Both the position numbers and the translations under genes were made by a program. DNA of 64,000 nt, from positions 310,001 through 374,000 of the forward strand of contig NZ_QPEJ01000017.1 of assembly GCF_003335085.1 (NCBI RefSeq). The letters are read 5' to 3'. This document shows positions 44,815 through 52,983 of this stretch, piece by piece. Source of the stretch: Polaribacter sp. WD7. Its GTDB lineage: Bacteria; Bacteroidota; Bacteroidia; Flavobacteriales; Flavobacteriaceae. Each line of letters begins with the position of its first letter. The stretch's first letter is position 1. Under the pieces are notes generated by a model. The model had not been told where the DNA came from. It made no database searches and saw nothing but the letters and a program-made list of their open reading frames with translations.

Positions 44815-45222
44815 ATGATTTCTATACATAAAAAAAAGCCAGACAACCTAGGTATAATTGCAAGTTTATTATGTTTTATACATTGTTTGGCTACTCCTCT
44901 ATTATTTGTTTTGCAAGCAACAACCTTTAATGTATCTAATTCTGTATCTTTTTGGTGGCAAAGTTTTGATTTAATATTTCTAATTGTTGGCCTTATAGCA
45001 ATTTATCATTCTAGTAAAACAACATCAAAAATGTTAATGAAGTATTTGCTTTGGTTTTTTTGGTTCTTTTTATTTTTTTTGGTAGTTAATGAAAAAATAC
45101 ATTTTTTTCATATTCCTGAGTTCATAATGTATACAACTACTTTATCTTTGTCAGCGTTACATTTTTTAAATTTAAGATATTGTAAATGTAAAGATGACTC
45201 GTGTTGCGCGTCAAATCATTAG
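44815..45222 (+). CDS. MerC-domain membrane protein
   Basis: 135 residues from the ATG at 44815; the upstream frame from 44785 would begin inside the operator. Four predicted helices; first has NLGIIASLLCFIHCLATPLLFV with the paired Cys of MerC-type mercury-uptake proteins, and the C-terminus is Cys-rich (RYCKCKDDSCCASNH). In Flavobacteriia this family appears next to metal regulators, so probably transports or binds zinc or another soft metal rather than mercury. Opposite the Fur/Zur-like gene and probably repressed by it when metal is plentiful. Confidence 0.82.
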   Translation: MISIHKKKPDNLGIIASLLCFIHCLATPLLFVLQATTFNVSNSVSFWWQSFDLIFLIVGLIAIYHSSKTTSKMLMKYLLWFFWFFLFFLVVNEKIHFFHIPEFIMYTTTLSLSALHFLNLRYCKCKDDSCCASNH

Positions 45223-45237
45223 AAAATGTATTACAAC

Positions 45238-45253
45238 AAGTAGTAAACTACTT
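45238..45253. promoter_or_regulatory. Inverted repeat before the methyltransferase gene
   Basis: Perfect AAGTAGT-AA-ACTACTT palindrome, 34 bp upstream of the ATG at 45288 and 15 bp after the MerC-like stop. Could be a weak terminator stem or an operator; no T run follows immediately. Confidence 0.35.
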
Positions 45254-45287
45254 ATTTAGTTTTACAATAAACAATCTCTAAAATATT

Positions 45288-46013
45288 ATGAAAACGAAAG
45301 ATTGGTTTACAGATTGGTTTAACACACCTTATTATCACATCTTATATAAAGAGAGAAATGATGAAGATGCTCAGTTATTTATGAGAAACATCACTTCATT
45401 TTTAAAACTTCCACTTTCTACTCACATTTTAGACCTTCCCTGTGGTAAAGGACGTCATTCTGTTTTTTTAAATTCTTTAGGATATCAAGTAACTGGTAAA
45501 GATTTATCAGAAAATAGCATAAATAAAGCAAAAGAATTTAAAAATGACACACTTCATTTTAAAGTGCACGACATGCGCGAACCTTTTGATGAAACTTATG
45601 ACGCTGTATTTAATTTATTTACAAGTTTTGGCTATTTTAAAGACGATAAGGACGATTTAAGTGTTTTAGAAAACATTAAAAAAGGCCTAAATAAAGACGG
45701 AATTTTTGTATTTGATTTTTTAAATGCCCTTAAAGTAAAGCTCAATTTGGTTGCAGAAGAAACCAAAATAGTTGATGATATTACGTTTCATATTAAAAGA
45801 GAGATTACTAATGGTTTTATACTAAAACATATTTCTTTCTTCGCAGATAATCAACAACATGCTTATACAGAACAGGTAAAATATTTAGATTTAGACAAAA
45901 TGAAATCTTTCTTCAGTAAAGCAGGTTTTACAATTACCAACGTTTTTGGAGATTATCATTTAAATGACTACAATGCTGCTACTTCTGATAGATTAATACT
46001 TGTTGCTAAATGA
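45288..46013 (+). CDS. Class I SAM-dependent methyltransferase
   Basis: 241 residues. Motif I is ILDLPCGKGRHSVFLNSLG (SAM-binding), with DLSENSINKAKEF at motif II, and FNLFTSFGYF. This is a small-molecule-type methyltransferase with no obvious specificity domain, and PWFTDWFNTPYYHILYKERN-like start is characteristic of the UbiE/type-11 group in Bacteroidetes. The stop overlaps the ATG of the ZIP transporter by 4 bp, so it may be coupled to metal uptake, but the substrate is not known. Confidence 0.85.
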   Translation: MKTKDWFTDWFNTPYYHILYKERNDEDAQLFMRNITSFLKLPLSTHILDLPCGKGRHSVFLNSLGYQVTGKDLSENSINKAKEFKNDTLHFKVHDMREPFDETYDAVFNLFTSFGYFKDDKDDLSVLENIKKGLNKDGIFVFDFLNALKVKLNLVAEETKIVDDITFHIKREITNGFILKHISFFADNQQHAYTEQVKYLDLDKMKSFFSKAGFTITNVFGDYHLNDYNAATSDRLILVAK

Positions 46014-46687
46014 GTTACATATTATTAGTTATAGCTGTTTTAGTAGGTTTTTTTGTAGTATATTTTATTAAACCAAAAAAAACAATTTTACAACTATTAT
46101 TAGCTTTTAGTGGCGCTTATCTATTATCTGTAACTATTTTGCATTTATTACCAGAAGTATATCAAGAAACTTCTAACTACAAAACAGTTGGTGTCTTCAT
46201 TTTATTAGGTATTGTAATTCAGTCTGTTTTAGAGTTTTTTTCTAAAGGAGCAGAACACGGACATATACATAAACATACAGATAGTAAACAATTTCCAATA
46301 TTATTATTTATGAGTTTGTGCATTCATGCTTTTTCAGAAGGATTGCCTATACACAGCGCTGATGATAATTTATTATGGGCAATTGTTATTCATAAAATTC
46401 CTATTGCTATTGTATTAACTTCTTTTTTAATTCATACAAAATACTCCAAATTAGAAATCTTTTTATCTTTAACTACTTTTGCAATAATGAGTCCTCTGGG
46501 AGTTCTTTTAGGCAACAACGTTTCTTATTTCAACATGTATAACATAGAAATAACAGCATTAATAATTGGTGTCTTTTTACATATTTCTACAATAATTCTT
46601 TTTGAAAGTACTGAAAATCATAAATTTAACTTAAAGAAATTTGTTGCTATACTTCTAGGTATTTTTCTTACCCTAATTACTTTATAG
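46010..46687 (+). CDS. ZIP-family metal transporter
   Basis: 225 residues, eight predicted helices. The metal-binding HAFSEGLP motif with His and Glu in helix 4 and HKIPIA in helix 5 are the ZIP signature; a short His-rich loop (HGHIHKHTDSK) between helices 3 and 4 resembles a metal-binding loop. Imports zinc or other divalent ions. Overlaps the methyltransferase gene by 4 bp and lies downstream of the Fur/Zur-like gene. Regulation by the sites at 44748-44800 would explain the block. Confidence 0.9.
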   Translation: MSYILLVIAVLVGFFVVYFIKPKKTILQLLLAFSGAYLLSVTILHLLPEVYQETSNYKTVGVFILLGIVIQSVLEFFSKGAEHGHIHKHTDSKQFPILLFMSLCIHAFSEGLPIHSADDNLLWAIVIHKIPIAIVLTSFLIHTKYSKLEIFLSLTTFAIMSPLGVLLGNNVSYFNMYNIEITALIIGVFLHISTIILFESTENHKFNLKKFVAILLGIFLTLITL

Positions 46688-46715
46688 GTTTTTCTTATAT
46701 TTAAGAAAAATTAAA

Positions 46716-46731
46716 TACCTATTTGTAGGTA
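46716..46731. promoter_or_regulatory. Inverted repeat upstream of the two-component block
   Basis: Perfect TACCTA-TTTG-TAGGTA repeat, 65 bp before the ATG at 46796. TGTAGGTA recurs at 49052-49059 upstream of the response-regulator gene, so it may be a site of the regulator. Confidence 0.4.
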
Positions 46732-46795
46732 TGTTTTGAGCTTTAAATAATTATAATATTTGATATCGTAAGACTAACCATTAAATAAAAACAAA

Positions 46796-47326
46796 ATGAA
46801 GCCTTTTAAATTTATTCCATTTAATAACTCTCATAGAGCTCTTTTTAAAAACAAAAAAAATCTTGATTTAGCAGATACTATAAAAAAACATAGTTACTTT
46901 AATAAATTAACAGGAATGATTACGATTAGATTTACTGTTCCAAATAAGAAATTTAACGTTTATGCTATTCTAAACATAACCAAAAATGGAATTCCTACAA
47001 TAATTATTTATGTTTCTGATTGTTCTAATAAACCAATAAGAAGCAATAGTAAAAAAAATTATGTTGCTGAAATAGTATTTCATTATAATGAAATTATACC
47101 TTATCCAGGAGATGACTTCAATATTAATACAACTGAAAGTATTATTGTGAAAATTTATAATGATGATTCTATTTGCAACTTTTCAAAATCTAAAAAGATA
47201 TTAAAACACTTACTCAATGATGAGTATAATTTTATAAATAAAAAGAATGCTTTAACAGATATTAATATATTAGATGGGTTCATTCCTAACGAAGAAGGTG
47301 GCGGAGTTATTATAGAAGGACCATAA
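46796..47326 (+). CDS. Hypothetical protein coupled to sensor kinase
   Basis: 176 residues, no signal peptide, no membrane helix. Alternating beta strands (TGMITIRFTVPNKKFNVYAILNIT) and a conserved-looking YPGDDFNINTTES segment; the C-terminus ends EEGGGVIIEGP. I do not recognise the family. The stop codon abuts the ATG of the kinase gene, so the products are made in a fixed ratio, suggesting a partner or substrate of the kinase rather than an unrelated protein. Ordinary base composition, no sign of recent transfer. Confidence 0.7.
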   Translation: MKPFKFIPFNNSHRALFKNKKNLDLADTIKKHSYFNKLTGMITIRFTVPNKKFNVYAILNITKNGIPTIIIYVSDCSNKPIRSNSKKNYVAEIVFHYNEIIPYPGDDFNINTTESIIVKIYNDDSICNFSKSKKILKHLLNDEYNFINKKNALTDINILDGFIPNEEGGGVIIEGP

Positions 47327-49042
47327 ATGATTACAAAGTATTTAAAACATTTAATTGTGAAACTACAAATCTTATTTTTATTGATTTGTAGTTTTTCTTA
47401 TGCTCAAGAATCTAAATTAGATTCTGCATATTTCTATTATAAAAAAGCAAAACAATTTAATCATGACAATAAGCATTTTAATGCTTACAATAATTACATA
47501 AAATCTCTAGATTTATATAAAAAACTAAATACAGAAGACAGTATCGCAAAATGTAATTTAGAAATCTTTGAATTGATAAAATCTCAAAATAATTTAAATA
47601 AAAATCCTAAACCGTATTTAGACAACTACTACAAATTTGCTTTAGAAAAAAAAGATTCTTTTTTTTTATTGAAAGCCTTAAATAGATATGCTGAATATTA
47701 TTGGAATTCTAAAAATATTAAACAGTCCAAATCATACTATTTTAAAGCACTAGAACTCACAAAAAGTAATAATCTTTCTAAATATAAAGTAAGTATTTAC
47801 GGAAATTTAGCTTATTTACACGTAATTAATTACCCAGATACAGCCGCTTATTACTTTAAGAAAACATTAGGTCTAAAAAAATTAATGACCAATAATCAAC
47901 TTGTAGGCAATTATATAAACTATTCGTTATTCTTAAAAAATCAAAAAAAATATAATGAAGCTATATCTCAATTAAAAAAAGCTGAGGTAATTACATTAGA
48001 TAAGTATCAATTAAAATACAATAAAATTATTTACGGAAAACTTGCAAACTGCTATAAAGAGATTGGAGATTATAAAAAAGCATATAAATACTATGAAAAA
48101 TATAATATTGCTAGAGACAGCTTAAATAACACAGAACAAAATATAGCTATTTCAGAATTAGATAAAAAATATCAAACTGAAAAAAAAGATAAAGAAAATC
48201 TAAAACTAAAACAAGTTAATAAAGAAATTGAGACAAAAAGAAAACAAAACTTACAATTGCTCTTTATCGCAATTATTACGATTGTTTTTGGAACATTAAT
48301 TTACATTTTGTCTTTTAAAAATTCTCTTCGTAAACGCAAACTAGCAGAACAAGAAAAAGAAATCGAAACTCAAAAAAATCTTACCCTTTTAAAAGAACAA
48401 GAACTTACTACTATTAATGCTATGGTAGATGGTCAAGAGAAAGAACGTAAACGAATAGCAGAAGATTTACATGATAATTTAGGGTCGGTTTTAGCTACTT
48501 TAAAATTACACTTTGAAAATTTAAAGCTAAATAGAGAAAAACAGAAGATTAATCAAGAAGAACTATTTAATAAAACAGAAAACCTAATTGATGAAGCTTA
48601 CTTAAAAGTACGTAGAATCGCTCACGCTAAAAACGCTGGAGTTATCGCCAACCAAGGACTATTAGTAGCCGTACAAATGATGGCAGAAAAAATATCTTCT
48701 GCAGATAAAATTCTTATAGAAGTTGTAGATTATGGTTTGAATAAACGATTAGAAAATAGTTTAGAAATTACTATATTTAGGATTATTCAAGAATTGACAA
48801 CTAATATTATAAAACATGCTAATGCAACTAAGGCTTCTATAAATATATCTCTTTATGATAATAACTTAAATATTATTATTGAAGACAATGGAAAAGGATT
48901 TAAAATGAATGCCCTAAATTTAAATGACGGTATGGGAATCAACTCTATACAAACAAGAATAACACACTTAAAAGGAAGTTTTAACGTAGACTCTACTATT
49001 GGTAAAGGAAGTTCTATAATTATAGACATTCCTGTTGCGTAA
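47327..49042 (+). CDS. TPR-containing sensor histidine kinase (HisKA_3/NarL type)
   Basis: 571 residues. Signal peptide or first helix (KLQILFLLICSFSYAQ), tetratricopeptide-like repeats (30-270, e.g. YFYYKKAKQFNHDNKHFNAYNNY) in the periplasm, one transmembrane segment at about 305-325, then coiled coil. HisKA_3 with His382 in RKRIAEDLHDNLGSVLATL, and HATPase_c with NIIKHANATKAS (N box) and EDNGKGFKMN (G1). Autophosphorylates and passes phosphate to the LuxR-type regulator 58 bp downstream. Stimulus unknown; the periplasmic TPR suggests a peptide or protein partner. Confidence 0.9.
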   Translation: MITKYLKHLIVKLQILFLLICSFSYAQESKLDSAYFYYKKAKQFNHDNKHFNAYNNYIKSLDLYKKLNTEDSIAKCNLEIFELIKSQNNLNKNPKPYLDNYYKFALEKKDSFFLLKALNRYAEYYWNSKNIKQSKSYYFKALELTKSNNLSKYKVSIYGNLAYLHVINYPDTAAYYFKKTLGLKKLMTNNQLVGNYINYSLFLKNQKKYNEAISQLKKAEVITLDKYQLKYNKIIYGKLANCYKEIGDYKKAYKYYEKYNIARDSLNNTEQNIAISELDKKYQTEKKDKENLKLKQVNKEIETKRKQNLQLLFIAIITIVFGTLIYILSFKNSLRKRKLAEQEKEIETQKNLTLLKEQELTTINAMVDGQEKERKRIAEDLHDNLGSVLATLKLHFENLKLNREKQKINQEELFNKTENLIDEAYLKVRRIAHAKNAGVIANQGLLVAVQMMAEKISSADKILIEVVDYGLNKRLENSLEITIFRIIQELTTNIIKHANATKASINISLYDNNLNIIIEDNGKGFKMNALNLNDGMGINSIQTRITHLKGSFNVDSTIGKGSSIIIDIPVA

Positions 49043-49060
49043 ATCATTATATGTAGGTAG

Positions 49061-49093
49061 TATCTAATAATTATCTAAATAATATCTTTATAA
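49061..49093. repeat. Three 11-bp tandem repeats upstream of the response regulator
   Basis: TATCTAATAAT (49061), TATCTAAATAA (49072) and TATCTTTATAA (49083) are imperfect copies at an 11-bp period, i.e. on one face of the helix, ending 7 bp before the ATG at 49101. Consistent with cooperative regulator binding or an AT-rich leader. Confidence 0.45.
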
Positions 49094-49100
49094 AAAAACT

Positions 49101-49742
49101 ATGATTACAATGATAATGGCAGAAGATCATCAAATGTTAATTGATGGTGTGCAATCTTTTTTTGAATATGATGAAGATATTAATATAATAGGCACTGTTA
49201 ATAACGGAGAAGAACTGGTTAAATTAGCTTGCTTAAAGCAACCAAAATTGATAATTACAGACATTAGAATGCCGATAATGGATGGCATACAGGCTACAAA
49301 AATCATCAAAAAAAAATTACCTCATATTCATATTTTAGCAATGACTATGTTTGATCAACCAGACGCAATCAAACAAATGCTAGATGCTGGTGCAACAGGA
49401 TACATCTTAAAAAATTCTGGTATTAAAATGCTTTCAAAAGCAATAGTAACTGTAGCTAGTGGAGATACTTTTTTTGATCCTAACGTGGCCTTTAATTTTA
49501 TGAATAATTATATTGATGGCAACGTTACTGTAGGTAAATCTGAAAAAACAATTTTATCTAACAGAGAAAAAGAAATTTTACATTTGATTTCAGAAGGAAA
49601 AACTTCTAAAGAAATTGCAGAGTCACTTTTTATTGCTAAAACCACCGTAGATACACATCGTAAAAACATGATTCGGAAATTAGAGCTATCTAATGGAAAC
49701 GAATTGGTTAAATATGCCATAGATAAGAAATATCAATTCTGA
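49101..49742 (+). CDS. LuxR/NarL-family response regulator
   Basis: 213 residues. Receiver domain with Asp54 phospho-acceptor (KLIITDIRMPIMDG), Asp8/Glu9 acidic pocket (MAEDH), Lys near GYILKNSG; LuxR-type HTH at about 147-205 (LSNREKEILHLISEGKTSKE, AKTTVDTHRKNMIRKL). Partner of the upstream kinase; DNA-binding output. The gap of 58 bp from the kinase holds tandem repeats that may let it act on its own gene. Confidence 0.93.
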   Translation: MITMIMAEDHQMLIDGVQSFFEYDEDINIIGTVNNGEELVKLACLKQPKLIITDIRMPIMDGIQATKIIKKKLPHIHILAMTMFDQPDAIKQMLDAGATGYILKNSGIKMLSKAIVTVASGDTFFDPNVAFNFMNNYIDGNVTVGKSEKTILSNREKEILHLISEGKTSKEIAESLFIAKTTVDTHRKNMIRKLELSNGNELVKYAIDKKYQF

Positions 49743-49816
49743 TTATACTTATTTATAGGAATAAACACAACTATTACAATACATTACATTTAAGAAACTT
49801 TTATAATGTAAAACAT

Positions 49817-50647
49817 ATGTATTGTAATACGTCCAAAACTTTATTAATACTATTTTTAATAGTATCACAAGCAATAATTTGTCAAGAAAACCAATCATTA
49901 AAAATTAACGACAGCTATTACATAACATCTACTTTTGAAACAAATTCTACACTTACCTATTTTGGAAAAAAGATTAATTCTTCCCTAAATATTCATAAAC
50001 AGGACGTAATCATTAAAATTTCGAATATTATAGGTGATAGCGTTATTTTTCAATATTGGAAATTTAAAATACCACAAAAAAAAGATTCATCAAGGGCTAT
50101 CAATAATAATATTGCTTTTTTTAAAGATACCACAGAAAGATTATTATACTTTTATTTACCAAAAAAGAACTTTGAAAATTTAACAACTAAATATTTTCCA
50201 AAATTTAAAGGCGCTGTAGCGGGTTTCTATTCTGTACCCTTTAAACTTCGTTTTAATGATTTTGACTTTGAACAAAATTTAAATTTGGGATTAAATATTG
50301 GATTTCAATACAGATTTAGTAAAAAAATTGAAGATAGATGGATTATTGAACCTAATATTGGTTTTGGTATATCTAAAGTAAATTTAGATGAAAATAACAG
50401 TAATGTTACAGAAAATAGATCTGCTAGTGCTTTTTCTGCCACTGTAGGTGTCATTTTAAGGGTTACTAACACTATTAATTTAGGTGCTTTTTTAGGTAAA
50501 GATTTTCTTGGCAAAAATGATTTAGGCACAAACTGGCAATACAACAAAAAAACTTGGTTAGGTTTGGGTTTAAATGTTGGATTTTCTGTAAATGATAGAA
50601 AAAAAGGAACTGATATTAAAAATACAGTTAATAAAGATGGTAATTAA
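49817..50647 (+). CDS. Putative outer-membrane beta-barrel protein
   Basis: 276 residues, signal peptide ending about residue 22 (VSQAIICQ). The second half shows alternating hydrophobic strands with aromatic girdles (NLGLNIGFQYRFSKKI, WIIEPNIGFGISKVNL, SAFSATVGVILRVTN), as in small outer-membrane barrels of the OprF/porin-like type; the first half (20-140) is an unassigned beta domain. Downstream of the response-regulator gene by 74 bp, so a plausible target or partner of that system, but this is only inferred from position. Confidence 0.6.
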   Translation: MYCNTSKTLLILFLIVSQAIICQENQSLKINDSYYITSTFETNSTLTYFGKKINSSLNIHKQDVIIKISNIIGDSVIFQYWKFKIPQKKDSSRAINNNIAFFKDTTERLLYFYLPKKNFENLTTKYFPKFKGAVAGFYSVPFKLRFNDFDFEQNLNLGLNIGFQYRFSKKIEDRWIIEPNIGFGISKVNLDENNSNVTENRSASAFSATVGVILRVTNTINLGAFLGKDFLGKNDLGTNWQYNKKTWLGLGLNVGFSVNDRKKGTDIKNTVNKDGN

Positions 50648-50660
50648 CCATCATCTTTAT
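50632..50660. terminator. Possible bidirectional hairpin between barrel gene and recQ
   Basis: ATAAAGATGGT (50632-) pairs with ACCATCATCTTTAT with one bulge; it straddles the barrel stop and touches the recQ stop of the opposite strand. Weak; T run short. Confidence 0.4.
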
Positions 50661-52843
50661 TAATTAGCAACCTCATTTATAAACTTAATACGCATTAAAC
50701 GCAATTCTTCTTCATCATAATCACCATCAAATTCATCTAAAGCTTCTTGAATATTATCAGAATCTGCTTCCATAAAATATTCATGTATTTCTTCCTGCTG
50801 ATCTTCATCTAAAATATCATCTAAAGCATAATCGATATCAATTTTTGTTCCTGAAAAAATAATACGTTCCATTTCCTTTATCAGATCTTCCATTTCTAAA
50901 CCTTTAGACTTTGCAATGTCTTCTAAAGGAAGTTTTTTGTCGGTATTTTGGATGATAAAGAGTTTTAAACCAGAGTTAACACCAGTACTTTTTACAATTA
51001 AATCATCTGGCCTTAAAACATCATTCTCATCAACATAACTAGAAATAAGTTTTACAAAATCTTTACCAAACTTTCTTGCTTTTCCTTCTCCTACTCCATG
51101 TACTTTAGAAAGTTCGTCTAATGTAATTGGATACTTTAATGCCATATCATCTATTGATGGGTCTTGAAAAACAGCAAAAGGGGGAACACCTTGCTTTGTT
51201 GCAACTTTTTTACGTAAGTCTTTTAATAATTTTACCAATTTTTCATCTGCAGCACCTCCAGCAGATTTAGCATTGGTAATGATAGAGTTATCGTTTTCTT
51301 CATTATATTCATGATCTTTTGTCATCATAAAAGAAGTAGGTTTATCTATAAAAGCTTCACCTTTTTTGGTAATTTTAACAACACCATATTGTTCTATCTC
51401 CTTTTTTATAAGGTTTACAACTAAAACTTGACGAATTAAAGCCATCCAATAAGATGATGAGTGCTCTTTGCCAATACCAAAAAATGGTTGTAAATGCGTT
51501 TTATGAGAAGTTAACAAAGCATTTTCTTTACCCAATAATGTATTTACAATTTCTTTAGCCTTATATTTTTGAAGTGTATCTTTTATGACCTTTAGTAGCT
51601 TTACAACATCATCTTTTGCCTCTTGCTTTTTCTTTGGATTTCTAGAATTGTCATCCATATCTGCACCATCTCCATTCTTTTCATCAAACTCCTCTCCAAA
51701 ATAATGTAATAAATATTTACGTCTATTCATAGAAGTTTCTGCATAACCCACAACTTCTTGTAGTAAAGCATGACCAATTTCTTGTTCTGCAACAGGTTTA
51801 CTAGCCATGAATTTTTCTAGTTTTTCTATATCCTTATATGCATAAAATGCCAAACAATATCCTTCTCCATCATCACGTCCTGCCCTTCCGGTTTCTTGAT
51901 AATAACTTTCTAGACTTTTAGGAATATCATGATGAATTACATAGCGTACGTCTGGTTTGTCTATTCCCATTCCAAATGCAATTGTAGCTACTACAACATC
52001 ACAATCTTCCATTAAAAACATGTCTTGATGTTTCACCCGTGTTTTTGCATCTAAACCTGCATGATATGGTACTGCTTTTATACCGTTAACTTGAAGAATT
52101 TGTGCAATTTCTTCAACCTTTTTTCTACTCAAACAATAGATAATACCAGATTTACCAATTCTTTGTTTTACAAAACGAATAATGTCTTTTTCTACTTCTT
52201 TTGTTTTTGGTCTAACTTCATAAAATAAGTTTGCTCTATTAAAAGAAGCTTTAAATCTATTAGCGTCTGTAATACCTAATGTTTTTAGAATATCTTCTTG
52301 TACTTTTTCTGTTGCTGTTGCTGTTAAACAGATAACAGGTACATTATCAATTGCCTTTATTATGTGTTTTAAATTTCTGTATTCTGGTCTAAAATCATGA
52401 CCCCATTCAGATATACAATGCGCTTCATCAATAGCTACAAAAGAAATTTTTTGAGTTCTTAAAAAAGTAACATATTCTTCTTTTATTAAAGATTCTGGAG
52501 CTACATAAAGTAGTTTTGTTACACCATTAGTAATATCTTCTTTAACTTGCGCTACTTCGGTTTTATTAAGAGACGAGTTTAGTACGTGAGCTACACCGTT
52601 ATTTTCAGAAATACCTCTTATAGCATCAACCTGGTTTTTCATCAAAGCAATTAATGGTGATACCACAATTGCTGTACCTTCTTTCATTAATGCTGGCAAC
52701 TGGTAACATAAAGACTTACCACCACCTGTTGGCATAATTACAAAAGTGTTATTATTTTCTACAATACTTTTTATTACCTGCTCTTGTAATCCCTTGAATT
52801 TTGTAAATCCAAAGAACTTTTTTAGAGGACCATATAAATCCAT
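50660..52843 (-). CDS. recQ: ATP-dependent DNA helicase RecQ
   Basis: 727 residues. Motif I GGGKSLCYQLPA, DEAH box with DEAHCISEWGHDFRPEY, motif VI QETGRAGRDDGEG, then RQC-like zinc/winged-helix region and an HRDC domain (ATKQGVPPFAVFQDPSIDDMA). It is longer than the E. coli enzyme (about 610), with an acidic C-terminal tail (DILDEDQQEEIHEYFMEAD). 3'-5' helicase for recombination and fork repair. The RQC zinc Cys are few, so zinc binding is uncertain. Confidence 0.93.
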   Translation of the reverse strand: MDLYGPLKKFFGFTKFKGLQEQVIKSIVENNNTFVIMPTGGGKSLCYQLPALMKEGTAIVVSPLIALMKNQVDAIRGISENNGVAHVLNSSLNKTEVAQVKEDITNGVTKLLYVAPESLIKEEYVTFLRTQKISFVAIDEAHCISEWGHDFRPEYRNLKHIIKAIDNVPVICLTATATEKVQEDILKTLGITDANRFKASFNRANLFYEVRPKTKEVEKDIIRFVKQRIGKSGIIYCLSRKKVEEIAQILQVNGIKAVPYHAGLDAKTRVKHQDMFLMEDCDVVVATIAFGMGIDKPDVRYVIHHDIPKSLESYYQETGRAGRDDGEGYCLAFYAYKDIEKLEKFMASKPVAEQEIGHALLQEVVGYAETSMNRRKYLLHYFGEEFDEKNGDGADMDDNSRNPKKKQEAKDDVVKLLKVIKDTLQKYKAKEIVNTLLGKENALLTSHKTHLQPFFGIGKEHSSSYWMALIRQVLVVNLIKKEIEQYGVVKITKKGEAFIDKPTSFMMTKDHEYNEENDNSIITNAKSAGGAADEKLVKLLKDLRKKVATKQGVPPFAVFQDPSIDDMALKYPITLDELSKVHGVGEGKARKFGKDFVKLISSYVDENDVLRPDDLIVKSTGVNSGLKLFIIQNTDKKLPLEDIAKSKGLEMEDLIKEMERIIFSGTKIDIDYALDDILDEDQQEEIHEYFMEADSDNIQEALDEFDGDYDEEELRLMRIKFINEVAN

Positions 52844-52918
52844 TAACTATAAATATTTGTTTAACGATTAAAACATCTACAAACCAACTATAATCTTTTT
52901 TTAAACTATTTTTTATAG

Positions 52919-52926
52919 TAAATTTG
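52919..52926 (+). promoter_or_regulatory. -7 element of the kpsF-tatC operon
   Basis: TAAATTTG, 57 bp before the TTG start at 52984; no -33 TTTG. A perfect palindrome follows at 52931-52946. Confidence 0.45.
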
Positions 52927-52930
52927 CTTG

Positions 52931-52946
52931 CTTTAGTAAACTAAAG
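52931..52946. promoter_or_regulatory. Palindrome at the predicted kpsF start point
   Basis: CTTTAGT-AA-ACTAAAG, perfect 7-bp arms, located where transcription from the upstream -7 box would begin. Possible operator or 5' stem. Confidence 0.4.
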
Positions 52947-52983
52947 ATATAACTTTTTTTTCGTCTAATAAAATACTTATTTA

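Noticed and set aside
50305-50547. Opposite-strand open frame inside the barrel gene
   Set aside because: No promoter, no family motifs; a shadow of the real gene.
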